15,699 bases of DNA from Lachnospiraceae bacterium UBA3641 (GCA_002373875.1 DFKQ01000096.1:1-15699); one strand, 5' to 3'; positions 1 to 8,048 are shown, numbered from the stretch's first letter. A program made the numbers and translations. Notes: generated by a model from the letters alone, not told the origin.

Positions 1-225
1 AAACTGTCAAAGATGGGATTATAACATTAATGTCACCCCGACGTCCAAAGAATTATCGGCATTCTCAGACATACGGGATGACATCTTCTTAATCATATAG
101 TAAACGAAATAAATAATTTCGTTTACTATAATAAATCGATTCAATCTCCATGATACCTGCCGGTACGCTTATTATCATACCGACCTTTTGTATCCATCAG
201 CTATACCACGAAAACCGGGTGGTAT
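1..225. other. Left-edge region without a convincing gene
   Basis: I see no recognisable gene here. A plus-strand frame is open from base 2 to a TAG at 98-100, and a minus-strand frame of about 25 codons covers nearly the same bases; both are too short to choose between, and either could be the tail of something beyond the edge. The region also holds a 15-bp perfect inverted repeat (96-130) and a weaker 8-bp one (202-209 with 219-226). Confidence 0.5.
96..130. repeat. 15-bp perfect inverted repeat, AT-rich
   Basis: The arms TATAGTAAACGAAAT (96-110) and its exact complement (116-130) enclose a 5-base loop. Neither strand has a T-run after the stem, so it is not a classical intrinsic terminator. 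It lies about 210 bases downstream of the HPt stop codon and could help end that transcript, or it could be a protein-binding palindrome (GTAAACG facing CGTTTAC). The function is unknown. Confidence 0.75.
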
Positions 226-369
226 ATGAACAAGCAGGCACTCCTTGATCATTTTAACCGGCTTCTTAAATACGAGGATAAGCTGACCCCGGAATCACAG
301 AAAAAGGCAAACGGAATGGTATTTAAGAATCGTTATACTAGGAACAGATGGCGGCAAACTCATTCTTAA
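226..369 (+). CDS. Possible small protein, 47 aa, unrecognised
   Basis: This is a plus-strand ATG frame that begins MNKQALLDHF and ends in TAA at 367-369. The composition is protein-like: a charged, helix-prone first half and a basic C-terminus (VFKNRYTRNRW). The ribosome-binding site is poor (GGGTGG four bases before ATG). It converges on and overlaps the 3' end of the HPt gene, and its codons 32-39 are made of the 25-bp repeat that recurs at the right edge, where the same frame is open. I recognise no family. It may be a small gene, a remnant, or chance. Confidence 0.18.
   Translation: MNKQALLDHFNRLLKYEDKLTPESQKKANGMVFKNRYTRNRWRQTHS
318..342 (+). repeat. 25-bp direct repeat, left copy
   Basis: The sequence begins GGTATTTAAGAATCG and ends TTATACTAGG. 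It matches 15675-15699 at 24 of 25 positions in the same orientation, 15,357 bases apart. The HPt stop codon (338-340) lies inside it. An inverted match to part of it (TTCTTAAATAC) lies at 272-282, so this copy may also be one arm of a degenerate palindrome. Confidence 0.85.
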
Positions 370-679
370 GTGTCATAAGTTCATCCACAAGGTAATCGAA
401 ATCGGCGTCCTTCCCTTCCTTGAGCAGATCACTGATCTCACAGGCCTTATCATATAAAGGCGTAATGGAAAGGTTACCCAAAAATCCCTTAAGGGCGTGA
501 GCCGCCTCGAAGGCAGTATCACGATCCCCCCTGTCAATGGCAGCTTTAAGCTTTTCAAAGCTTCCTTCATCGGCAACAGAGCCTGCCAGCCTTAAATAGA
601 GTGCTTCGTTTCCAACACACCTTTGCAGACCCGTTTCGGTGTCTGCTCCGAATTTCTTCAATGCTTCAATAGTCAACAT
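338..679 (-). CDS. HPt (histidine phosphotransfer) domain protein, 113 aa
   Basis: This is a single-domain cytoplasmic phosphotransfer protein. The motif AAHALKGFLGN contains the phosphorylatable histidine (residue 61 from this start), followed by the conserved K and G; the rest is helical, as in the four-helix HPt fold, and the length is typical. I chose the ATG at 679 because GGGGG lies 7-8 bases before it; an upstream TTG at 685 would be too close. The gene follows the receiver-EAL gene by 18 bases and is surely cotranscribed. It probably carries phosphate from the hybrid kinase (2453-5560) to the receiver of the EAL protein, or serves as a phosphate sink. The stop codon falls in a repeated 25-bp sequence. 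The family call is firm; the partners are inferred. Confidence 0.9.
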   Translation of the reverse strand: MLTIEALKKFGADTETGLQRCVGNEALYLRLAGSVADEGSFEKLKAAIDRGDRDTAFEAAHALKGFLGNLSITPLYDKACEISDLLKEGKDADFDYLVDELMTLKNEFAAICS

Positions 680-697
680 ATCCAATCCCCCTGTATT

Positions 698-2386
698 TCA
701 CTTCTTTTCTTTTTCTATCAGCTTCTCAAACTCCTCAGGCGGAACCGGCCTGCTGAAGTAAAATCCCTGAATGATATTGCAGCCCATCTTCTTAAGCGCA
801 TTCACCTGAGCCTCGTCCTCAACTCCCTCGGCAACCGTGGGTACGTTAAGATAACCGGCTATATCGATGATAAGCTTGACCATCCTTAAGCTCTTTTGAT
901 CCTTTAGCATGTTTCGGATAAACTTCATGTCTATCTTGATAACATCCACCGATATGGTGGTCAGCATGTTAAGCGAAGAATATCCCGAACCGAAATCATC
1001 CATCTCAATAATGAAGCCCTTGCTCCTTAAGCTGTCCACAACCTTGACCAGGGTGTCCTCATTATCAGCGTATGCCGATTCGGTGATCTCAAGCATAAGG
1101 TTCTCAGCCGTCAGGTCATAGGCATCGATAAGCTTGACAAGCTTGCTTTCAAATGCCTGATCATAGATGTCTATCCTTGAGACATTTACGGAAACGGGTA
1201 TGGTCCTTCCGTATTTCTCCCTCCACCTGCATATCTGGTGGGCCGCCTCCTCCCAGGCATAATTATCAAGCTTCTGTATCAGTCCGTTACCCTCAAACAG
1301 CGGGATAAAGTCACCCGGACTTATCATCCCCCTCTCCGGATGCTTCCACCTTATAAGCGCCTCCGCACTTCTCAGCACAGGCGTATCACCGCTTATATCG
1401 TACTTCGGCTGATAGAAAACCACAAGATCCTTATTCTCTATCGCCTCGTCTATTTCATTTATCAGCTCCTCGTGGTATACTGAAAGATCATGCAGATCGC
1501 TTGAATACATGGCCATTGACTTGGTGTAATCACCCCTTATCCGGTCACAGGCCCTTTTGGCACGGTCGAACCAGGACTCCACCTCAAGCTCTTTATCAAC
1601 GGTGGGGTACACGCCCATCCTTATCCTTATCCTGGCCTTCTCGGACAGGTAGGGCAGGTTATCCCTGATCTTACTCATTATCTTCTCGTAGCTGTACTGG
1701 TGCTGGCAGTATACATAGAAGCTGTCGGCCTCAGCCCTGCATCCGATTCCTGCCACATCCTCGAAAATATTCATAAGCATATCCGCAAGGCCCTTAAGGA
1801 CTTCATTACCCGTCCTCCTGCCGTACATCTCATTCACAAGATGGAAATGATCGATATTTAATACTACGGCATCCATCAGTGTTTCACTGTTATACTTCTC
1901 TATCTGCCTTATGTATTGGTAGAAAAAGTCACGTGAATAGAGTCCTGTAAGGCTGTCCTTCTCGGCAGAGCTTATTATTGTCTTATCCTCAAACAGCTCA
2001 ATGATCCTCTCGCACCTGGCCAGTATGACCTCCGGCATGTCATAAGGCTTGGTGATAAAGTCAGCCGCCCCCATGTTTATGCTCTTGACCTCCGCGTCAG
2101 CTTCAGAGGTCATTACTATAACCGGTATGGATTTTAATTCATCATCCTCACGAACCCTCCTGATCAGTTCGAAACCGTCCATCCTTGGCATCAGCAGGTC
2201 CAAAAGAACCAATGAAAATCCCGGTTTTTCGCTCTTAAGCATATCATAGGCAACCTGCCCGTCATTCGCATATGAAACATCATACTTTCCTGACAGGATG
2301 TTGCCCAGTATCTCACAATTGATCCTTTCATCATCAGCTATCAGCACCCGGCGTTTGCAGCCCCGTGTTTCCCTGTAACGCTCCAT
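698..2386 (-). CDS. Response regulator with degenerate GGDEF and intact EAL domain (c-di-GMP phosphodiesterase), 562 aa
   Basis: The order is receiver (about 10-125; acidic pair AD-D near 18-19, phosphoacceptor D63 in LVLLDLLMP, K113 in TKPYD), GGDEF (about 140-290), EAL (about 305-555). The GGDEF signature is replaced by AEADSF (218-223), so cyclase activity is unlikely. The EAL domain keeps its catalytic set: EALIRW at 342, EITES, DDFGSGYSSL from 463, KID at 484, AEGVE at 519. It should hydrolyse c-di-GMP in the cytoplasm under control of receiver phosphorylation. Two ATGs compete; GGAGG is 9 bases from the ATG at 2386 but only 3 from that at 2392, so I chose 2386. It follows the hybrid kinase by about 60 bases that contain a good promoter, and precedes an HPt gene, forming a phosphorelay set. 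The degenerate GGDEF might serve as a GTP-sensing domain (known for some family members, not shown here). Confidence 0.93.
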   Translation of the reverse strand: MERYRETRGCKRRVLIADDERINCEILGNILSGKYDVSYANDGQVAYDMLKSEKPGFSLVLLDLLMPRMDGFELIRRVREDDELKSIPVIVMTSEADAEVKSINMGAADFITKPYDMPEVILARCERIIELFEDKTIISSAEKDSLTGLYSRDFFYQYIRQIEKYNSETLMDAVVLNIDHFHLVNEMYGRRTGNEVLKGLADMLMNIFEDVAGIGCRAEADSFYVYCQHQYSYEKIMSKIRDNLPYLSEKARIRIRMGVYPTVDKELEVESWFDRAKRACDRIRGDYTKSMAMYSSDLHDLSVYHEELINEIDEAIENKDLVVFYQPKYDISGDTPVLRSAEALIRWKHPERGMISPGDFIPLFEGNGLIQKLDNYAWEEAAHQICRWREKYGRTIPVSVNVSRIDIYDQAFESKLVKLIDAYDLTAENLMLEITESAYADNEDTLVKVVDSLRSKGFIIEMDDFGSGYSSLNMLTTISVDVIKIDMKFIRNMLKDQKSLRMVKLIIDIAGYLNVPTVAEGVEDEAQVNALKKMGCNIIQGFYFSRPVPPEEFEKLIEKEKK

Positions 2387-2416
2387 ATCCATCTTCCTCC
2401 GTTAAATATATATATG

Positions 2417-2446
2417 ATTATATCATAACTGATCCGCAGCTGTTCA
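2417..2446 (-). promoter_or_regulatory. Candidate sigma-A promoter for the EAL-HPt pair
   Basis: On the minus strand the sequence reads TGAACA (2441-2446), an 18-base spacer, then TATAAT (2417-2422) preceded by TGA, giving a perfect extended -10 (TGATATAAT). The -35 matches consensus at 4 of 6. A start near 2410 would leave a leader of about 20 bases carrying GGAGG. It begins right after the kinase stop codon, so the EAL-HPt pair can be made independently of the upstream genes. Confidence 0.5.
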
Positions 2447-2452
2447 GAATAG

Positions 2453-5400
2453 TTACACAAATTCTTTCAAGGTTTCTATAAGCTTTTCCGGTTCCACGGG
2501 TTTACTCAGATGAGCATTCATGCCGGCCTGGAGCGACCGCTGCACATCCTCGTCAAATGCATTGGCGGTAAGGGCTATAATGGGGATTCTTGCAGCATCA
2601 TCCCTTTTAAGGGCCCTGATGGCGGATGTTGCCTCAAGTCCGTCCATTTCCGGCATCCTCATATCCATCAGGATGGCATCGTAATACCCCGGTTCATGAG
2701 ACTCAAACATTTCAAGGGCGAGCCTGCCGTTGCCCGCAATGTCTGTCTCCATTCCGTTCATCTTAAGCACTTCCCTCATGATCTCGGCATTAATTGGCAT
2801 ATCCTCCGCAAGAAGTATACGGCACCCCGTAAGGTCTTTGACTTTACGCTTGTTATTCCTGTCGATACCCCGCTTATTAAGGGCTGCCCTGAATTCATCC
2901 ATAAGGCTTGAAACGAACAGGGGCTTGGCAACGAAGCTGTCGACACCCGCGTCGGTTGCTTCATTAAAAATATCATCCCAATTATATGCCGTCAGTATGA
3001 TTATCGAGGCTTCATCCCCGAACCGGCTCCTTATGGTCCGTGTCGTTTCAAGCCCGTCCATTTCAGGCATCTTCCAGTCCACGATTATGAGATCATAGGG
3101 CTCCTGTTTCTCATGCCTTAACCTTATCATGTCGAGAGCCTCCCGGCCCGACAATGCAGCTTCGGCCTTAAAGCCGGCCTGCTCAAGGACAAGCAGGGAA
3201 TGATCACAGGCGATCTTATCATCATCTATTACCAATACGCTTATATCGTTGGGGATTATCTCCGGATCTGAAGCAGCACTCTCATCTTTTCTGTCCGAAT
3301 CATGCAGTGTAAGCGTTACCTTGAACGTTGTTCCCCGGCCCTTCTCGCTGTCTACCTCTATCTTGCCGTTCATCATGTCAACGATGCTCTTGGTAATGGC
3401 CATGCCAAGACCCGAGCTTCCGTATTTATTGGTGCCCGTCTCATCTTCCTGGCTGAAGGTTTCGAACAGCTTGGGAAGATACTCACTGCTCATTCCCACG
3501 CCGGTGTCGCTAATTTCGAAACAGATGGTGGTCTTATTATCGAAGGATGTCTTTTTCTCTATGCGGAAGGTAACGCTTCCGTTTTCGGGTGTGAACTTAA
3601 CGGCATTGCCGAGGATATTTATAAGAACCTGCTTGATCTTTAACTGATCACCGATATAATTTTCATCCGGATCTCCTTCGATCGTACAGCTGTAAGAGAG
3701 CTTCTTCTCCTCGCACTGGCCGGAAAAAATGGTGTTTATCTGCTCTATCATCTTGGAAAATGAGAATTCCTCATTCTTCACCGACATTCTTCCCGATTCT
3801 ATACGCGACATATCGAGAATGTCATTTATAAGTCCCAGAAGATGTCTTGCCGAATCACCGATCTTTTCAAGATAATCCCTGGTGCTGACCTTAAGTTCCT
3901 TATCGTTAAGGGCAAGGGAATCAAGCCCTATTATCGCATTCATGGGAGTTCTTATCTCATGACTCATATTAGACAGGAAGACTGTTTTAGCGCGGCTTGC
4001 CTCCTCTGCCGTCTTAAGAGCGTCCGAGAGTGCCTGATTCTTCGCAAGGGAATCCCTCATTTCGGCATCTATATTGGCAAATCCCACACCGACGGCATGA
4101 ACTATACCGTCCTCCCTGTCCTCAGGATGCCTTACTCCGGCCATCCTTATCATTTCGTAGGTTTCTTCACCATGCTTGTTTACCACATACCTTAAGGTTA
4201 TGACCTTATTCTTCTTAAGGGCTTCCCTTACGGAGTCGGGTTCCACAAACTTAAGAAAGGTCTGGCGGTACTCATCGGTCACAAAGCTGTCCGCGTAGTT
4301 CGTCACCGCCTCAAGATAATCGAACTCACCACCCTGGGGTATATTAGAAGCACTCATCTCATTGCGGTAGCATATACCCCTTCCTCTGTCAAAATCTATA
4401 TAATAAACACTCATGTAATCGGACGACAGGGCTGTTATCATGCTGTCCTGCTGGGTTCTCATCTTCTCCTGCTTAAGGAGTTCATCCTGCAGGGCGATCC
4501 TCTCCTCAAGCTCCTGCTGGAGCAGCTCATTGGTCTCACGCTCCGCGTCAAGCCTTACGGCGGTCCTGGTCTGAACGATCATTATACCCGAAATGATTAG
4601 CAGTACTGCGGCGGTCAGGATCGACTGAACGACACTCCGCCTTATGATGCCTGCCGAGATGCTCTCCATCTGCATGCTGATAACGCTCTCACGTATCAGA
4701 TAGGTGAGCATCCAGTCCGTACCGTGTACGGGAACATAGCTCAGGGTTTCGCTTATGCCGCCATAAGTAAACGACACAACACCCTCATTGCCTTCTTCGA
4801 AATCCTTCTTTACACTCTCAAAGGAGTAGCCGGGGTCGAATTCGGCCTTTTTCATGGCGTCAAGAAGGTTATCATCCGCCGACAGGCCACCGAGAACAAG
4901 GTCTGTTAAGGCCTTCCCGTCTGAGGTATACAGGTTACAGAAGGTAGTATTGTTATCGGCGGAGCGAAGGGACAGCCTGTCAAGGAAATTGTCCATGTCG
5001 ATCTCCATGAAGCAGGCAACAAGGATATTTCCTTCAAAATCAAGCCGGTCAACTGGCACCGCTATCACGACCTTTTTATCGTCACCGTCCGCGTTTTTCA
5101 GGGATATTACAGGCCCCGGAATGGATTGAAAATCAAATTCGTACAGATCCGTATCCTTCCTTGTACCGCGAGATGTATAGATGGTTCCCTGTTCATCAAC
5201 AAAGGCGAACTTCTCCAGGCCGTATAGCTGCTTGATCCTGGCCTGATAAGCCTGAAGGCTTTCCGTGCTTGCAAGATCACTCTTTTCCAGCATTCCTATG
5301 GCAACGTCCATATCGTTTATGCAATCATTCAGCACGGACGAAACTACCTGTTCACGCCTTCCGGCAAGCTCATCAAGATACAAGAGGCTTACATTGCGCA

Positions 5401-5560
5401 CAGCCTTTTCGGTATCCCTTCCTGCCGTCCTTCCCGTAAGCAGGGTCCCTATGATAAGTATTGCGGCAACGATCACGCTCCCGGCAACTGCCGCCAGTAT
5501 GATCCCTCCCCTTTTTTCCGTTCTCATCCGTTTTCCGGGCTTAAATCTTTTATCCCTCAT
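2453..5560 (-). CDS. Hybrid sensor histidine kinase (dCache-type sensor, two receiver domains), 1035 aa
   Basis: This is a membrane sensor kinase. Order: TM1 (about 20-42); extracellular sensor of about 260 residues, dCache-like, ending in the typical YVPVHGTDWML stretch (275-285); TM2 (about 311-331); coiled coil (335-372); a PAS-like region (about 378-500); HisKA with H534 in SNMSHEIRTPMNAI; HATPase with NILGNAVKFTP (648-658), SDTGVGM (684-690) and GSSGLGMAI (714-722); receiver 1 (about 773-890, D828 in IIVDWKMPEMDG); receiver 2 (about 913-1035, D966 in ILMDMRMPEMDG). Both receivers keep the phosphoacceptor and the KP lysine. The start at 5560 is tentative: GGGGAG is about 11 bases upstream, and M12 is possible. 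It lies 34 bases after the fructokinase gene. The phosphate path is inferred to run H534, receiver, HPt protein (338-679), receiver-EAL protein. The ligand is unknown. Confidence 0.93.
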   Translation of the reverse strand: MRDKRFKPGKRMRTEKRGGIILAAVAGSVIVAAILIIGTLLTGRTAGRDTEKAVRNVSLLYLDELAGRREQVVSSVLNDCINDMDVAIGMLEKSDLASTESLQAYQARIKQLYGLEKFAFVDEQGTIYTSRGTRKDTDLYEFDFQSIPGPVISLKNADGDDKKVVIAVPVDRLDFEGNILVACFMEIDMDNFLDRLSLRSADNNTTFCNLYTSDGKALTDLVLGGLSADDNLLDAMKKAEFDPGYSFESVKKDFEEGNEGVVSFTYGGISETLSYVPVHGTDWMLTYLIRESVISMQMESISAGIIRRSVVQSILTAAVLLIISGIMIVQTRTAVRLDAERETNELLQQELEERIALQDELLKQEKMRTQQDSMITALSSDYMSVYYIDFDRGRGICYRNEMSASNIPQGGEFDYLEAVTNYADSFVTDEYRQTFLKFVEPDSVREALKKNKVITLRYVVNKHGEETYEMIRMAGVRHPEDREDGIVHAVGVGFANIDAEMRDSLAKNQALSDALKTAEEASRAKTVFLSNMSHEIRTPMNAIIGLDSLALNDKELKVSTRDYLEKIGDSARHLLGLINDILDMSRIESGRMSVKNEEFSFSKMIEQINTIFSGQCEEKKLSYSCTIEGDPDENYIGDQLKIKQVLINILGNAVKFTPENGSVTFRIEKKTSFDNKTTICFEISDTGVGMSSEYLPKLFETFSQEDETGTNKYGSSGLGMAITKSIVDMMNGKIEVDSEKGRGTTFKVTLTLHDSDRKDESAASDPEIIPNDISVLVIDDDKIACDHSLLVLEQAGFKAEAALSGREALDMIRLRHEKQEPYDLIIVDWKMPEMDGLETTRTIRSRFGDEASIIILTAYNWDDIFNEATDAGVDSFVAKPLFVSSLMDEFRAALNKRGIDRNNKRKVKDLTGCRILLAEDMPINAEIMREVLKMNGMETDIAGNGRLALEMFESHEPGYYDAILMDMRMPEMDGLEATSAIRALKRDDAARIPIIALTANAFDEDVQRSLQAGMNAHLSKPVEPEKLIETLKEFV

Positions 5561-5594
5561 AACAAACCGGCTCCCCGTATCTGTATCTTTGATA

Positions 5595-6575
5595 CTATCT
5601 GTCCATAAGCTTCTCTATCTCGGATGATGAAGGCATGACTCTTAATGCTCCCCTTCTTGTGGTGATTATGGAGGCAGCGGCATTGGCATATGTGAGCATC
5701 TGTTTAAGATCGGCTTCCTTAAGATCCTTAAGCCCCTTCTCAAGAACAAAATGAAGGACACAGCCGCCGAAGGTATCACCGGCTCCCGTAGTCTCAATGG
5801 TATCCTTACTGAGGAATGGGGCAGCTTCAGCCTTTATATATGCCGAGGCCGGATCCTTCTTATAGAAGGCCATGCTGCCGCTCTTGCCAAGGGACACGGT
5901 CATAAGGGTGATATTAAACCTGTCGAATATCCACTCTACACCCTCGGTATAATCATCCCTGCCCGTGAGCCACTGTATTTCATTATCCGATATCTTAAGT
6001 ATATCACAATACTTCAGACCTTCAAGAACCTGCTCCCTTGCCTCATCAAGACTTTTCCACAGGGGCTCCCTCAGGTTGGGGTCAAATGATATAAGTACTC
6101 CGGCCTTCTTAGCCTCATTTACGGCGTACAGGGTGGCTTCCCTGACCTCCTTATGGGTCATTGACAGGGTCCCGAAATGAAATATCCGGGCATTCCTTAT
6201 AAGATCCGTATCAACATCCTCCTTCCTAAGGAGCATATCCGCGCCGGGATTGCGGTAGAAGGAGAAATCCCTGTCACCGTCCTCAAAGGTCTTAACAAAG
6301 GCAAGGGTTGTCCTTGCTTCCTTATCAATTATGAGACCCTCCGAATCTATTCCCACTTCTTCAAGCACACTCTTAAGCTCGTGGCCGAATATATCATCTC
6401 CAACCTTGCCGATAAAGGCGACCCTGTGAGAAAGCTTCTTGAGCATGGCAAGAACGTTACAGGGTGCGCCCCCGGGGTTAGCCTCGTATAAGGCATTGCC
6501 CTGCTCTGACTTGCCGTTCATGGTCATATCTATAAGTAATTCTCCGAGTGCTGCTACATCATATTTTTTTTCCAT
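5595..6575 (-). CDS. PfkB-family sugar kinase, fructokinase-like, 326 aa
   Basis: This is a ribokinase/PfkB-fold cytoplasmic kinase that uses ATP to phosphorylate a sugar, probably fructose or a related ketose. Visible features: GELLIDM near the N-terminus, the first PfkB signature from GGAPCNVLAML (35-45) to GKVGDD (56-61), FDPNLREPLW (164-173), and the second signature ETTGAGDTFGG (261-271) with catalytic base D267. The length is normal. An in-frame extension of 25 codons reaches back into a repeated palindrome, but AAAGGAG lies 6 bases before the ATG at 6575, so I reject the extension. The gene follows the ChvE-like gene with a strong hairpin plus T9 between them, so expression must come by read-through or from a start inside the repeat. 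Substrate by homology is fructose; context (a sugar ABC operon) agrees but does not prove it. Confidence 0.9.
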   Translation of the reverse strand: MEKKYDVAALGELLIDMTMNGKSEQGNALYEANPGGAPCNVLAMLKKLSHRVAFIGKVGDDIFGHELKSVLEEVGIDSEGLIIDKEARTTLAFVKTFEDGDRDFSFYRNPGADMLLRKEDVDTDLIRNARIFHFGTLSMTHKEVREATLYAVNEAKKAGVLISFDPNLREPLWKSLDEAREQVLEGLKYCDILKISDNEIQWLTGRDDYTEGVEWIFDRFNITLMTVSLGKSGSMAFYKKDPASAYIKAEAAPFLSKDTIETTGAGDTFGGCVLHFVLEKGLKDLKEADLKQMLTYANAAASIITTRRGALRVMPSSSEIEKLMDR

Positions 6576-6588
6576 TTCTTCTCCTTTC

Positions 6589-6694
6589 AAAAAAAAAGTG
6601 AAACAGGGGACGGTTCCTCGGTTCATTTCTCGTAACATTACCGGCTTCATTTCATTTTACTTGAAATGAACCGAGGAACCGTCCCCTGTTTCAC
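6589..6694 (-). terminator. Palindromic repeat acting as probable intrinsic terminator/attenuator
   Basis: Perfect 32-bp arms (6598-6629 and 6663-6694) enclose a 33-base loop, and on the minus strand the stem is followed at once by nine Ts (6589-6597). It lies 35 bases after the ChvE-like stop codon. The T-run abuts GAAAGGAG, the fructokinase ribosome-binding site. Shape and position fit a strong terminator that would lower kinase output relative to the binding protein. Confidence 0.8.
6598..6694. repeat. 97-bp perfect palindrome of the GGGGACGGTTCC repeat family
   Basis: Each 32-base arm contains AGGGGACGGTTCCTCGG. A half copy lies at 15462-15490. From memory, repeats with this GGGACGGTTCC core are scattered through many clostridial genomes; I could not check copy number. 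No transposase is in the window, so mobility would have to be supplied in trans. Confidence 0.9.
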
Positions 6695-6729
6695 AATATC
6701 ATACTTTTACTTAAAAATCTACTTAAATT

Positions 6730-7914
6730 TTACTTAAGAAGTTCCAGACGGCTGGGATCGTTAGCGAATACCTCCTTGGCATTGGCCTTGGTAACAACTA
6801 CGGGAGGAAGCTCGTAGATGGCTACTTCCTTAACTCCGTTGTCAGCCGTTACGTCCGTTGCGGGCATACCCTTGCCGTCCCTTAAGGAGTTGATGATATC
6901 TACAGTCTGGGCAACAAGCGCGTCGGTAGGCTTGGCAACTGTTGAATACTGTCTTCCGGACCATACCCATTCAACCGATTCGTTCTCAGCATCAAGACCC
7001 GATACAACGGGGATCTCCTGGCCTGCATTCTCACATGATGTGATTATGGCGCGTGCGATACCGTCGTTGGGTGAGAGCACACCGTGGATGTCCTTGTCCG
7101 AGTAGAAGCCTGAAAGGAGTGAATCCATCCTTGACTGTGCCTTGGCATTGTCCCAGTCAACAGTCGCACACTGGGTAAAGTCAGTCTGGCCGGATACTAC
7201 CGTAAGTGTACCGTCATCGATAAGGGGCTGAAGGACTGACATTGCACCCTTGAAGAAGTTGGGAGCATTGGGATCGGCAGGGCCGCCGCCGAAGAGCTCG
7301 ATGTTGTAGGGGCCTTCGCCCTTTACTTCCTTAAGGCCGTCAAGCAGGGCCTGAGCCTGAAGCTCACCCGTCTTAACAGAACCGAACTGTACTACGCCGT
7401 CAACACCTGTTGTGTTCTCAAGAAGCCTGTCATAGCCTATAACGTAGATGCCTGCATCCTTGGCCTGCTCAAGAACCGATCCGAGCTGGGTGCCGTCGAT
7501 AGGGCCTACAACGATGACCTTGGCACCGTTCTCGATCATTGACTCTATCTGCTGTTGCTGCTGGGGAACCTTCTGGTCTGCCGCCTGGATGATAGGTGTA
7601 TAGCCTGCTGCCTCCAGCTGCTCCTTAAACATGGTCTCGGCTTCTTTCCAGTTCTGGGTTCCCAGCCAGGGAAGGGATACGCCAATGGTAGCTCCCGCTT
7701 CAAATCCGGCTCCAGTCGCTTCCTCTTCAGGAGCCTCCTCCTCGCTTGCTGCAGCTGCGTCTTCTGCCGCAACCTCGGTGCTTTCCTCAACTACTGCCTC
7801 CTGTGTGTTTGCAGATGCGCCTGCCGCTCCTTCTCTTCCACCGCCGCATCCCGTAATGGCTGTCATAGCCAGTGCTGCTGCGCCCAGTAATGCTGTGATC
7901 TTTTTCCTGTTCAT
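6730..7914 (-). CDS. chvE: ChvE-like sugar-binding lipoprotein of a sugar ABC transporter, 394 aa
   Basis: This is a surface-anchored type I periplasmic-binding-fold protein that delivers monosaccharides to the permease. A lipoprotein signal peptide ends at C23 (lipobox ITGC), followed by a glycine- and acid-rich linker to about residue 70. The binding domain shows GVSLPWLGTQNW, QQQQQIESMIENGAKVIVV, DRLLENTTGV, ELFGGGPADPNAPNFFKG and VSGLDAENESVEWV, a pattern specific to the ChvE/multiple-monosaccharide-binding group rather than RbsB. The start is supported by AGAGGA 7 bases before ATG. It is last in the mmsA-mmsB-chvE order (usually first), 134 bases after mmsB with no terminator seen between. 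The exact sugar cannot be read from sequence. Confidence 0.92.
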   Translation of the reverse strand: MNRKKITALLGAAALAMTAITGCGGGREGAAGASANTQEAVVEESTEVAAEDAAAASEEEAPEEEATGAGFEAGATIGVSLPWLGTQNWKEAETMFKEQLEAAGYTPIIQAADQKVPQQQQQIESMIENGAKVIVVGPIDGTQLGSVLEQAKDAGIYVIGYDRLLENTTGVDGVVQFGSVKTGELQAQALLDGLKEVKGEGPYNIELFGGGPADPNAPNFFKGAMSVLQPLIDDGTLTVVSGQTDFTQCATVDWDNAKAQSRMDSLLSGFYSDKDIHGVLSPNDGIARAIITSCENAGQEIPVVSGLDAENESVEWVWSGRQYSTVAKPTDALVAQTVDIINSLRDGKGMPATDVTADNGVKEVAIYELPPVVVTKANAKEVFANDPSRLELLK

Positions 7915-8048
7915 GATTGTCCTCTCTTTCTAAAAATATTATTGGTTTCTTTATGTTCAACCGGCCTTCCCTTTATCAAAAACCGGCCAACCATCCATTT
8001 ATTTCCCTTTACTCCGCCTTCGTTAAGCATGCCTTCGCCTATACAGTT
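7915..8048. other. mmsB-chvE intergenic region with paired AACCGGCC
   Basis: These 134 bases hold no gene and no clear terminator. The octamer AACCGGCC occurs at 7959-7966 and 7981-7988, exactly 22 bases apart in the same orientation. I see no good -35/-10 pair, so chvE is probably read through from mmsA-mmsB. Confidence 0.4.

Noticed and set aside
2..100. Partial plus-strand coding sequence at the left edge
   Set aside because: Only 32 open codons with no recognisable motif, and an equally open minus-strand frame overlaps it; not enough to call a gene.
6576..6650. N-terminal extension of the sugar kinase (MKPVMLREMNRGTVP...)
   Set aside because: It is translated palindrome sequence; the ATG at 6575 has an excellent ribosome-binding site and matches the usual kinase N-terminus.
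7541..7566. Glutamine-codon run as a microsatellite
   Set aside because: It encodes a short QQQQQ in the binding-protein region that is Gln-rich in ChvE relatives; it is coding sequence, not an expanded repeat.
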